DNA of 64,000 nt from contig CM065295.1 of NCBI GenBank assembly GCA_032871835.1, positions 27,352,501 through 27,416,500 on the forward strand, in the 5' to 3' direction. Within the stretch, counting starts at the first letter, position 1. The number at the start of each line of letters is the position of its first letter. Positions 11,841-22,423 of this stretch are shown here, one piece after another. The stretch comes from Dipteronia dyeriana (taxonomy: Eukaryota > Streptophyta > Magnoliopsida > Sapindales > Sapindaceae). The notes beneath the pieces are model-generated. The model was not told the DNA's origin. It worked only from the letters and a program-made list of their open reading frames with translations, and did no database searches. A program made the position numbers and the translations under genes.

Positions 11841-13431
11841 TGAAACAAAATTTTGGTGTGTATAATATTAATCTAGAGGGGGGGTGAATAGATTTTAAAC
11901 AAATTTACCCAATTTTCGTTAAAGGTCAAGTTGACGAAAAAGCCTCTAGCTAGTTACAACAAAATCACAAGTGTAAAGATTACGTAAATATTAAAGACAT
12001 ATGAGATATATGTGGAAACCCTCCAAATGGAAAAAACCACGGGCTGATGAGTGCGCCACACTAGAACCTCGAATCCACTAATGGCAAATGAATTACAACC
12101 TAATCCCGGTTTAAATCCACCACCACTATCTAATCCCGGTATAAGTGAACCTAGTTCATCTTGCTTGCGATTTAAGCTATCTACTCCCGGAAGCAACACA
12201 AGTCTTACTTCTCAATAAAGAGATAAAATGTCCTATGTGAATATATGATGATATTCAAGAACAAACAAGGATAGGAACCCCTATATGCTTATCTAGGATA
12301 ATGAGATGACAATTAATGCAATCCTAGATATCATGAGTTAAATGACATGTTCAAAAAACTTAGCTAAACATAGATCAAACAATCCTATGAAGCTATCACA
12401 ATACAACACTCAATCATGACATCACACCAATCTCTAATTTGTATCTAGAATATGTTCTAAGAGCATACAAATAATTAAAGAGATGACTTAGCAAGCAAAA
12501 CACTTAACTTGTAAGAAGATAGTGAAGAACTTACCAAACAAGATGTGATGAAGCAAATCTATCCATAGATGCATTCTAAATGGCTTTAGATGATGCAAGA
12601 TGAAGTTTTTATGCACATGGGAATGCTTTGAGTGTTTAAATATGAGTTCTTGGAAGAGTTTTTCCTTTGAAATGTGTTCTAAGGAAAATATGTGATGTTC
12701 TGAACTCTTACACGACCTTAAGGTAAAGAGTTATATATATATATATATGAGATCCAAACAAAGTGAGGTTGTTTTGGAAAAAAATGTTCCAGCTTCCTTT
12801 ATGTGCGCTGGTGGTGCGCTGGTCGAGTAGCGCACCACCAGCACACAACCTAATTTTTCAATAGGCGCTGGACAAGTGGTGCAACACATGCGACAATCCA
12901 CTGGAATGTTGCATTAGTGGGGGTGCGCTAGTCGAGTAGCGCACCACTAGCGCACTGCCCACTTTTTCAACTTTGCGCGGGTGCAGCAACGCAACTCAAT
13001 GGCACAAGACAAGCGGCGATCCACTGGAATGTTGCTTTGGTGAGGTGCGCTGGTCGAGTAGCACACCACCAGCGCACAACGTAATTTTTCAACACTCAAT
13101 CACACAAAATCAACAAGTCCTAGAGTGATAAAAATGCATCATATTCTACTGCCTAACATGACATGAAACTTTAATTACAAGATGCAAATATATCAAACAA
13201 GAGTCATTTAAACCAAAATGCACATAAGTACAAACACTCAACATATATGAATAAGAGTTATGCATGAATTTGTGAGTGTGTGCAACTATCTCTTCAAAGC
13301 AAGTAAGCACAAGAATTTTACCTTCGGTGCTTCTCCTCTTGAGGTCTTGAGAGCCTAAGCGACCCTTACATAATACGCCAAAAATATGATTTGTTCACGA
13401 AATAAGCCAATCAATAAATGAGGACTTTACA
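11841..13431 (+). mobile_element. Solo LTR, 1,591 bp, with perfect 5-bp target duplication
   Basis: It starts TGAAACAAAATTTTGG, ends GGACTTTACA (TG...CA) and is flanked by AAGAA on both sides (11836-11840 and 13432-13436). The sister MITE copies show the empty site with a single AAGAA, which proves the insertion borders. With no internal region and no second LTR it is the usual product of recombination between two LTRs. It carries the CTAGAGGGGGGGTGAATAG block and three palindromic GC-rich repeats. The family is not assigned. Orientation is not firmly known. Confidence 0.85.
12803..13077. repeat. Three hairpin-forming repeats inside the solo LTR
   Basis: Three copies of GTGCGCTGGTCGAGTAGC plus GCACCACCAGCGCAC lie at 12803-12846, 12922-12955 and 13045-13077. 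The first can fold with a 12-bp perfect stem (12809-12820 with 12829-12840) and an 8-base loop, GGTCGAGT. The second has two mutually exclusive foldings. They are separated by a shared spacer that includes ATCCACTGGAATGTTGC. They stand out as GC-rich islands in AT-rich DNA. Confidence 0.8.
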
Positions 13432-13649
13432 AAGAAAATGGGGAAATGTTTGTTTGGTATGAAGAGAAAAGTGGAAGGAAGGGAAAAGTGAGAGGAAAAT
13501 TGATGGATGGAACCCACTCATTTTAATCCTCCTAAAAGTGGGAAGAAAATGAAGAGAAAAGTGATTAAATTTTTTACTTTAAATGAAATTACAAATTTAC
13601 CCTTTTATATTTACTTAAAAAAATTAATTTTTTTTTATAAAACATAATG

Positions 13650-13698
<49 letters not shown>

Positions 13699-14050
13699 TA
13701 TAGGTTACAAAGTTTATAGTCATTTTATATATATATATATATATAAAAGTTGGATTCAATATTATTTAAATTATATTTATTTATTAAATATAAAAATATA
13801 TAATATATAAACTATAATATAAAGGTAAAATAGTAAAATTAATGAAGAAGATTTTTTATCCAATCTTTTTTCCTTCCTGTTTACCAAACAGTTCAAGAGA
13901 AAATTATTTTCCTTTATTTCCCCCATCTTTTCTATCTCTCAATCGTCAGCAACACATCTCGCCCAAATCTCCTTCGTCTTTCTTTAAAATCCACCAACAA
14001 CAACCTTGAATCCCAATTTTTACACAGATTTCGATTGTTGCCATCGAAAC

Positions 14051-15898
14051 ATGGCAACTGCTTCTTTCCTTTCCGCCCTGACTCATTCTCTTCTCCACCA
14101 CTCTCGACGTCACTACAAGTATTCATCCCTCATCCCTAAAAGAGCCTCAAAAACCCCCAAATTCCTCTAAAATCCTAAACATCTTCGCCAATCATATCGC
14201 GACACGTCACCATCTCTCCTCCCCATCAAAGCCTCATCCACCACGTCTTCCCTAGAGACTCGGTCCCCCTAGTCACTGAGTCAACTCGTACAATCACCAC
14301 AGTACTATCAATCTCCGGAATCTGCATCCAATTTGCTCTCTCTCATCTCCCCACCACGTAGTCCCTCCTCCAACCTAGTCTACTCTGCACGGCGGGGCCT
14401 TTTTTCTTCGTTGCGCTGCGCAACCATCCCAACGGAGTCCTCAACACACCGCTGACAGTGGTGGCGGCAGGGCTGTCCAAGTGGCTCGACATACATAGTG
14501 GAGTCCTGACGGTTAGGGTTTTGCTGAGTTGGTTCCTCAACATCCCATGGGACAGACAACCGATTTCCGCTATTCAGGACCTCTGTGACCCTTACTTGAA
14601 TCTGTTATGGAACATAAATCCTCTGATATTCAATACCTTCGATGTCAGCCCGTTGTTAGCTTTCACTGTCTTGGGAACACTCGGCTCCATACTCAATGGC
14701 AGCAGGGAGGAGCATAATGAAACCACGAAAAGAGTAAGGGTCTGTCCTGTAAGTGTTTTTCAGTTGCTGTTTTTCGAAAATAAAAATAAAAATAAAAATG
14801 AAAACAGTATTTTTGGTTTCAGTTTCGAATTCTAAAAATGCGTCTGGTAGCATATACTGAAAGATGTATTTTGAAAATAAAAACGGAAAAAACGTGTCTG
14901 GTAGGTTAACCGAAAACTATCAAAAATTGAAATATCAATTTTGGTATTTTATTTAATATTATTACAACTATAAATAAATTGATTAAATAATTAACCAATA
15001 TAACTTTTGTGTTATAATTTTTAAATTGAATAAAAGTAACACATAAAAAATTAATTAAAAAAAACATATCAAAAAAAAAAAATTAATCAAAACTAAACTC
15101 TTAAATTATAAATAAATAATTATAATATATATATATATATTATATAATAAAAATTTAAATATATGTATAATATATATTAAATATTATTACATTTATTATA
15201 ATTTATATTATAATATAATATATATTACTATATATTATATTATATTATATTTTATATATACAATAATACATAATATATTACATTATGTCCTATATAAATA
15301 TATAATATTTGATATGTTATATATACAAATATAATATTATATAATATATTATCATAATATATTTTATATAATATTTATATATATTAATATATATATAAAC
15401 TATATTATAATATTATAAATATATATATGATATATTAATATTATATAATATATACATAAAATATATTATATTATAATATAATATATATATATTATTACAT
15501 GAATACTTTTAGTTCTAGTTGGAAATAAATTATTCTGGAATATATATAAGAGGGGCACTTTAGTTATTTAAAAATCTTGTTTCGTCTTGTCCTAGCCATA
15601 TCAAACGTATAACAGTACAATTAATAGTTTAAAAAAATATTTTTTTTTAATAAAAAAAATGAAAAACAAAATGAAAAATAAAAATGAAAATAAAAAACAA
15701 GTATTTTGTGTTTTCCAAATATTTCACTATTAACACTGATTTTGTTTTTCATTTTTTATTTTGAAAATAAAATGAAAAACGGTTAACGAACGCGTTTTTG
15801 AAATCATTTTTAAAAAATAAAAACGAAAACAGACTGAAAACAGCTGAAGAACGGGGCCTAAGGAATTTGAGTTTCGTAGTTATTGTTTTCAGGTTTAA
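14051..15898 (+). pseudogene. YLMG1: YLMG1-like (YGGT family) plastid membrane protein, pseudogene
   Basis: YLMG1 proteins are small YGGT-family plastid membrane proteins, linked to nucleoid organisation and photosynthetic complex assembly. An ATG at 14051 opens a serine-rich, transit-peptide-like N-terminus (MATASFLSALTHSLL). The mature part is clear: FFFVALRNHPNGVLNTPLT, WLDIHSGVLTVRVLLSWF, NIPWDRQP, DLCDPYLNL, DVSPLLAF, VLGTLGSILNGS. Lesions are TAA at 14168, a one-base loss near 14268-14271 that shifts frame, and TAG at 14359. The coding part reaches about 14731. A GTAAGG donor and a TTGTTTTCAG acceptor (ending 15892) suggest a last intron, with GTT-TAA ending the protein. A MITE sits in that intron. 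13941-14050 looks like the 5' leader. Confidence 0.8.
14738..15858 (+). mobile_element. MITE (PIF/Harbinger-type ends) inside the YLMG1 intron
   Basis: The left end is GGGTCTGTCCTG and the right end, read on the opposite strand, is GGCCCCGTTCTTC. Further inward both arms have GAAAATAAAAA-rich subterminal tracts in inverted orientation. TAA flanks both sides (14735-14737 and 15859-15861), a perfect 3-bp duplication. The middle, 15000-15500, is almost pure A/T. Near 15580-15630 it holds a segment resembling the right subterminal region of the Harbinger element at 10350-10410. It has no coding capacity. Confidence 0.8.
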
Positions 15899-16209
15899 AT
15901 CCTTCAAATAGCTGCAATGTTGATATAATGGTTCGAATTGGATCACATATATTGAATTTTGGGATTTTGTTTTATATTTTTTTTGGTGACCTATAGATTT
16001 TACTTTTGTGCGCATCATGGTTTTCTTTATTTTATAACACTTCGTAAACTGATTACATTTTAATCTTATATTTTCTTTGGTCTGCTACATGTAAGAAATC
16101 AAACACTTTACTGTTAGTAAAACTTTTCTTGAATATCAATATATATATATAAATTTTTTTATATAAATACGTACCGATGGAATTATATGAATACATCGAA
16201 TGTAAACCA
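15899..16209. other. Spacer after YLMG1, no gene seen
   Basis: This could include the 3' untranslated region of the YLMG1 copy. Nothing else is recognised. Confidence 0.4.
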
Positions 16210-16230
16210 ATTATATATTGCTGCAATTAG

Positions 16231-16266
<36 letters not shown>

Positions 16267-16287
16267 CTAATTGCAGCAATATATAAT
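16210..16287. repeat. Perfect 78-bp palindrome with TA core
   Basis: The arm ATTATATATTGCTGCAATTA is mirrored as TAATTGCAGCAATATATAAT at the other side, with a TA microsatellite and ACTA/TAGT steps between. Each base pairs across the centre, so the single strand could form one long hairpin. It lies outside any recognised element, and no target duplication was seen. Confidence 0.9.
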
Positions 16288-16494
16288 GGACATATAACTA
16301 TATACTAGGGATAATTCACCTTAAAATTTCTAGTTTTGTTGTTGCCGTCACTTTTCATACTCGAAATGGATAAGTTGGAAGAAGATGATGGTGAACATGA
16401 TGAAATATATATAGAATTGTTTTTCTTTATTTCATGTTTAGCCTTTCTTTTTGTAAATTAGAATAATAAATTGATTTTACTAGATGATGTTAGC

Positions 16495-17913
16495 TAGGGG
16501 TGTCAATTCGGGTTGACGGGGGTCGTGTTAGGGTCAACCCGAACACGACATGATTAATTTTGGATCAATTTGAATATGACACGATTATTAAACGGATCAG
16601 AATCCCTCGACCCAAACATGACACGGTTAATTATAGGTTAACACGAACACGACACGAATAACTCATTTAATAAACGGGTTTGGTGGGTCGTATCAAATGA
16701 CCCAAATGACCTGTTTAACCTGTTAATCATAAATCAATGCTAATTCATAATTTTTTTTATTAAAAATGCTAATTCATAATGGGTTCTTCTCAATTGTATT
16801 TCTACCATTCCAAATCATTTAAAAGCAACATTTCTCCAGAAAAACACTATGAGTCTTCGCAAATTGGCTTCTCAAATATTTAAAAAATCAAAAGCAACTA
16901 GAGAAATATTATAAAATGAATTTTAATAAAAAATCAATAAACTAAAATAATATCCAAAAACTTAATGAATCCAGTAAAGAACAAGTTCAACAATAATTAA
17001 TTCAATAATTGTTTCTGGGTAGTTTTTTTTTAAACTGCAATAATATTATTGAATTTAGGTAAAAAAATGCCACAAAGAGAACAAACGAACGCCACGAGGA
17101 CCACTTAGCCGCAACAACAAATCAAAAACACATATAGCAGAGAACACAACTTAAACAGGAGCGAAACAAGTAGCAGAAACAGGGGAACTACAACACACCA
17201 AAACATAGCAGTATCCCAAGCTCCAAATACAACAACAACGATGACCCTATCAAAAAGAAGCAAACGTCCACTCTCAAATTGTTTCTGAACTGTGGTTGAA
17301 GTTCTTGTAAAATCAAGAGTAGATATAGAAAAATAAAAATAAAAATAAAAAAGAGAAGACAAAAGAGTAGAAAAAAGATCAGCAAAATCGGCGGAGAAGC
17401 ACGCGATCGTCAGAGCCTGATAAGAGAATAAAACTCAACACGCGTAGGTTCTAGAGATTTGGCTAACGTGTGTCGAATCTCTGATGAGGACAAGAGAGAC
17501 TTAGAGTCTCACCGGTGATAGATGGCGACAATGAGAGCAAGAACTCCGGTCTCCGGTGACGCTTCCATTGGGTGCGAGAGAAGCAAGGTGAGTGTAAGAG
17601 TAAAAGTGATGAAGAAAAGGAAAACGATATGGTTGTTGTTGGTATAATGAAATTTAGAAAATAGGTTTAGGGTTTCACATCTTTAGTTTATATAGTATAC
17701 ACAAAATTACATGAATGACCTTTAATATTAAATTTACATATTTACCCTTACTAATCACATCAACCCGTGACCCGCTAAACGTAACCCGAACACGACACGA
17801 TTATTAAACGAGTTAATCGAGTTGACCCGTTTATTGACACGACCCATTTAACCTCAACCCAAGCCCGTAATAATTGTGTTCGTGTCGTGTCGTGACCCAT
17901 AATGCCACCCCTA
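16495..17913. mobile_element. Non-autonomous hAT element
   Basis: The left end TAGGGGTGTCAATTCGGG and the complement of the right end TAGGGGTGGCATTATGGG form the terminal inverted repeat typical of plant hAT elements. Both subterminal regions carry repeated AACCCGAACACGACACG blocks in opposite orientation. No transposase similarity remains. A TATATAAAC box near 17686-17695 on the minus strand, preceding a leader-like stretch, suggests the lost transposase was on the minus strand. No 8-bp target duplication is seen, because the right side abuts another hAT-like end. Confidence 0.7.
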
Positions 17914-18305
17914 CTGCCCGACCTGGCCTGTTTCGGTCCCATGGCCGAGCCGGCCCAGCACGTCGGCTTAACAGACCGAGCCCAAGCCTATTAAGACAGT
18001 GTGCCGTGGTGGTCCCAGGTGACGTGGTCTGTGGGCCTATTTTATTTTTTTTTTGAAAATTTGAATTCTTGCTGGCACTAACAGGCCGACCAGCATGCCG
18101 GCTTGTTACGACCCACCAGAATTCAAATTTTCATTTTTTTTTTAAGTTTGAAATTTAAATTTTGAACTGAGGGGTGACTTTTATATTTATCCAGAAGCCG
18201 TTGGTAACCGTTAGGGGTAAAAAAATGCCCAAAACTTTTGAAAATTACATTTTTTAAAATCTATTATATTTTTTTTTCCAATTATACTCTAACCTAACAT
18301 TTTCC

Positions 18306-18313
18306 TATAAATA
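18306..18313 (+). promoter_or_regulatory. TATA box of the hAT transposase
   Basis: TATAAATA lies ahead of a CT-rich leader (CTCTACAGTTTCTCTACTTCC). The position and sequence fit plant hAT transposase promoters. The gene it served is now decayed. Confidence 0.4.
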
Positions 18314-18994
18314 CCCTCATCACCCTCACCTCATTCTCTACAGTTTCTCTACTTCCCTACTCTCTTATTCTCTATATTCTCTACAATCTCCAATATATCT
18401 CACTCACTCTTTCAACTATTTTATAATTTATTTTATTTAATTAATATACTACATACTATATACTATTACACTAATATACTATACATTATACATTGTATTA
18501 TATATACTATATACTATTATAGTAAGGTATTGTCTTGTTTTTGTTTAATTTACTTTTATTTGTTATTTAATTATTAACTATTATTAATATGTTTATAACT
18601 AATGTTATTGTTATGTTGTTAGGTATTCAATTGATTAATTAATTCAACACTCTCAACTCTCAAGCTTCCAATTTGAGGTTAGTATGTCTGCCTCTACTTT
18701 GTTATTAATAATTTTTTATATAGTAATTATTATTATTTAGTATTTAGTGATTAGTATGTGTGTAGCTAATATTGTTGTTAGGATTATGTTAATTTTATGT
18801 TTTTTTGTGAGTTTAACAACAAAATAATAATTAAAAGAAATTAATTCCTAATTTTTCATAATTTTCAAAATTATTATTATATCAGAAAGATTTTTTTTAT
18901 AGAGCTTAAAAAGAAAATAATAATTTTGAAAAATTAATTCCAATTTTTTTATTTTTTTTTTAATTTAATAATATATTAGAAGAGAAACAAGAGA

Positions 18995-19180
18995 AACAAC
19001 TTCCCCATTCTATCGAGATTAGCATGTGACGTCCTTGCTAATCGGAGCAAGTGTTCATCACAACTAGACGAATATTAGAAGATAGAAGATGTTCATTAAC
19101 CCCTGATGCGGTGGAAACTTTGATGCCTTAAGGACTGGGAAAATGCAAGTTTGAGACGATAACATCAACTGAACAACAAA
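18995..19180 (+). pseudogene. hAT transposase, C-terminal dimerisation domain relic
   Basis: Translation gives FPILSRLACDVLA directly after a GAGAAACAAC stretch, then a degraded middle, LDEY, and, after frameshifts, PDAVETLM and LKDWENASLRR. These follow the order of the hAT C-terminal dimerisation domain (FPILSRLARDVLA ... LTPDAVEALMCLKDW). At least two stops and two shifts separate the pieces, and the serine-rich middle motif is deleted. The enzyme would have cut and pasted hAT elements as a dimer; this copy cannot be functional. Confidence 0.75.
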
Positions 19181-19762
19181 GAACTCATGAATGACTTTTC
19201 CAACTTGACCATCGATGAGAGTTTCGGTAGCAACTAGCTGGCGAATTGATGTAATTGTTAATACTTAATATTTTTATTTTTATTTTAAATTGCACTCTTT
19301 TTCTCTTACCAACTTTTTATCTCATTGAATTTTTCTTAGTTTGGTTTTTAACGAGGCAATCATAATTTGTAATTTTTATACTTCTCACCACAAATTTAAT
19401 ATGAAATCATAAAAGTATTATTCATCGAAAACTAATTAAGTGTTGTATGAAATGAAAAATGTTATATTTCATATTAAAATTATTACATTAATAATTACAC
19501 AAAATTATTACAATATATAAAAAATAATATTGTATAAATAAAATGTTTAAATAATAATAATAAAATATTCAAAGCCCGTTAAGGCCTTAACAGGCTAGCT
19601 CCCCACAGGCACAGCCTGGCTTGCTTTGGCACATGCCACCTGCTTAGGCCGGGCCCACCCTCAAATAGGTCGTCCTGGGGCAGCTGTCTCCCCATGCATT
19701 AGGCCAATGGACCTAACGGGCCCGAACCTAATGGGTCGGGCCTGCCTGTTTTGACACCACTA

Positions 19763-19995
19763 ATGCTCATTCCTTCAAAACCATGGTGGAGATTATATCC
19801 AAAGACAAGCAATTTAATTATTCCATACCTTTTACATGGCTTTTTCTTTATATTTTGGATGCATAAGAGCCAATAAATTTTATAAACAACTAATTTGCTT
19901 TTCTTTTTCTTTTTTTCATTTTTTTTTCATTTTTTAATAAAAGTAATCTTACATTATTAGGTGAGAGTTAATATCTCTTTCACTGTGTATATGTT
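19763..19995. other. Spacer, no feature seen
   Basis: AT-rich sequence between the hAT end and a microsatellite. No element end or coding signal was recognised. Confidence 0.4.
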
Positions 19996-20040
<45 letters not shown>

Positions 20041-20044
20041 TATA
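19996..20044. repeat. Compound CA/TA microsatellite
   Basis: About 13 CA units run straight into about 11 AT units. It lies at the outer edge of the copia A LTR. Confidence 0.95.
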
Positions 20045-20293
20045 AATCAAAACATAAAATACAGAAAATAATAATACTAACCAGAATAGGAGAATGAGAG
20101 GAAATCAATTATATAAATTTATTTATCTGTGAATAGAAAGCTTATACAATGAGCCTATATATAGGCATAGGGAGAATTGAATTTACAAGGAAATAGAAGA
20201 GATGTAGTTACTTTACAATGAAATAGGAAAAAAGATCAAGAAAATTAATAACGAATTATTCTCTAGGTGGTGGAAGTCAATTATATCATGACA
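20041..20293 (-). repeat. Copia A 3' LTR (minus strand)
   Basis: On the minus strand a polypurine tract CTAAAGGGGAG (20294-20304) is followed at once by TGTCATGATATAATTGAC, the expected LTR start. A TATATATAGGC box lies near 20155. The other border is approximate, near the microsatellite at 20041. Confidence 0.65.
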
Positions 20294-22423
20294 CTCCCCT
20301 TTAGACGTACGCCATCGTAATAAAAATTTATGAGATTCTTCTAAAATGATACTTGGCGTGCTTAAATACTGTCTCATTAAAAACCTTATTAGTAAAACTC
20401 AGTGGGACAAAACCTGGTCAAGGGAAAAAGAGTGCAATGCACAAATGTCCAAAGTGAAGAATATTTTCCCTCTGAAAAGTGATTCGTTCTCAATCTTGTA
20501 GTTTGCTAAATCGACGCATCCCAATGCCATATATCAATATCTTTAATGTTGTCGTCAACAAGGTCTTCGTAAATAAATCTGTAAGGTTATTTGTAGCTCT
20601 TATCTGTTTGACATCGATTTGTCGACTTTCTTGAAGTTCATGAGTGTAGAAGAACTTTGGTGATATGTGTTTGGTTTTGTCTCTCTTGATGTACCCTCCT
20701 ATGACTTGTGCAATACAAGTTGTATTATCTTCATATATTATTGTTGTCGAATCAATGATTCAGGGCAGTTTACAGGTACTTTGGGTATGATGAATAACGG
20801 ATCTCAGTCATATACACTCTCGACTTGCTTCATGAAGCGAGAAGATATCAGAATGATTAGAAGAAGTAGCAACGAGAGTTTGTTTGATAGAGCGCCACAA
20901 AATTGTTGTACTATTATGTGTGAAAACATATCCGGACTAAGAACGTTACTTATAAGGATCAGAGAGATAACCAGGATCAGTATAACCGATAAGTCCTGAA
21001 CTATTTAACCTTGAATAAAATAAACCCAAGTCTATAATTCCTTGAAGATATCAAAAAAGATGTTTGATCCCATTCCAATGTTGTTTAGTTGGTGCAGAAC
21101 TAAATCTTGCCAATAGATTCATAGAAAATACAATATCTGGTCTCATATATTGTGCTAAATATAATAAGGCACTAATTGTATTAAGATACAACACTTCAGG
21201 ACCAAGTATCATTTTATCAATATCCTTAAGTCGGAATGGATCTTTTTTGGGACCTAAAGACCGAATAACCATATGAGTACTCAAAGAATGAGACTTATCC
21301 ATGTTGAATCTTATTAGAATCTTCTCGGCATAAGCTGATTGATGGATAAATATTCCATTGATTTATGCTCGATCTCCAGGCCGAGACAGAATTTTGTTTT
21401 TCCTAAACTTTCTCATATTCTCGTTTCAAATATTTAGTAGTTTTAAAAACTCTTCAGGAGTTTAATTAAATTCATGTCATCGACATATATTGCTTTAATT
21501 GCAAAATTCGGATTCCGATGTCTTTATGAATGCACATGAGGCATATAGGAACTTTAATTTATATGCTCATTTTATGGTGTTTTCTCCAAAACAATCATAT
21601 CACATTCTTTTGAATTGCTTCAAGACATAAAAATTGTTATAACTTTATTTAACATAAGTTACGAGAATTTTAATTATATGCTTCTAGCATTTTGAATCAT
21701 TCAGGGATTATTATGATCATAGAAATATTAATTATGCAACAAAATATTTGTATATGATCAGTACTATGTTTCTACAGTAAACTCATCGTTTCGAGGTATA
21801 AGTTATATCTTGATATCTTAATTTTCATACGAATAATCATTTTAACAAAAAACGTTTGACATCTTCAAGCGTCTACACTATATGTTCATGAAAATAGCTG
21901 TGTCTTTTGGACAATAGTATTATGTCGACATTTACCCACAATTTATGGTTCGATGTCCTCAACATTTTATAATACGCAGAGCAGCAACATAGAAGATCTT
22001 AATTTTTAGTTTGTAGTACAAATGCCTGTTATACTTCTAGTATACGTGCGTTTGCATAGACAATTGAGACCCTTTAATTTATGAGTCTTAGAAGGGGAGA
22101 TCACAATTTATTACTTTGTACCTCTTTAAAAAAAGGTTTTTGTCTCTTCAAAGACATTTAACTCTTCGGGAGCCATAATAAGGATTACATATAGCTTGAA
22201 CATTATTCTTAATTAATATGATCATGATCTTTCATATTTACTTTAGGGAATAATAACTTTTAAATAAAAGTCGCATTTCACACTTCTAGTGTGCCACAAA
22301 TAATTTATTTGTTGCCATTTGGATAAATTGTTCTTCAGGAACAATCACACGGGTTAATATATTGGCAATTAATAAATCCATTGAATATGTAATTTGCAAG
22401 TGAATGATCCTTTGAATTAAAAC
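20294..22423 (-). pseudogene. Copia A pol remnant: RT and RNase H (minus strand)
   Basis: This is the 3' half of a Ty1/copia polyprotein, which copies element RNA into DNA. Reading the minus strand, the RT motif IYVDDMNLI lies at 21476-21487. It is followed by the stretch LSTHMVIRSLGPKKDPF ... YLAQYMRPDIVFSMNLLARF ... APTKQHWNGIKH (21051-21302) before RNase H. The RNase H end DLFTK...GMRR...L lies at 20490-20640, close to the polypurine tract. Stops and shifts are frequent. On its 5' side (21500-22423) the frame fades into integrase C-terminal-like sequence (IPEEQF near 22330) and stops at the copia B insertion. 47244-48501 appears to be its continuation. Confidence 0.8.

Larger units (their letters stand above)
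11778..13940 (+). mobile_element. MITE copy 3, split by a solo LTR, right end lost
   Basis: The left end GGTATGTTTGGTAGGAAGG and the next 60 bp match copies 1 and 2. Sequence then jumps at 11841 into a solo LTR and resumes at 13437 exactly where copy 2 continues (AATGGGG). The right arm stops near TTTCTATCTCTC, about 50 bp short of where the terminal repeat should be, and the YLMG1 leader begins. The true MITE length without the insert is about 570 bp. Confidence 0.8.
17914..19762 (+). mobile_element. hAT (Ac-like) element with decayed transposase
   Basis: Subterminal regions are rich in GGCC, GCCGG and GCCCG motifs at the left (17914-18115) and right (19570-19745), as in Ac-like elements. 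The right end is GTTTTGACACCACTA. The matching left terminal repeat is missing, and the preceding hAT ends exactly at that point. Inside is a promoter-like CCTATAAATACCC (18304-18316) followed by a TC-rich leader, an intron-like stretch, and a C-terminal transposase relic. About 1 kb between leader and relic has lost all coding similarity. Confidence 0.65.

Noticed and set aside
16495..19762. Reading both hAT remnants as one 3.3 kb element
   Set aside because: The subterminal sequences of the two parts are unrelated, and a complete right end (CACCCCTA) sits between them, so two elements are more likely.
20667..20999. Plus-strand frame of 110 codons
   Set aside because: It is the antisense shadow of copia A RNase H, which is read on the minus strand.
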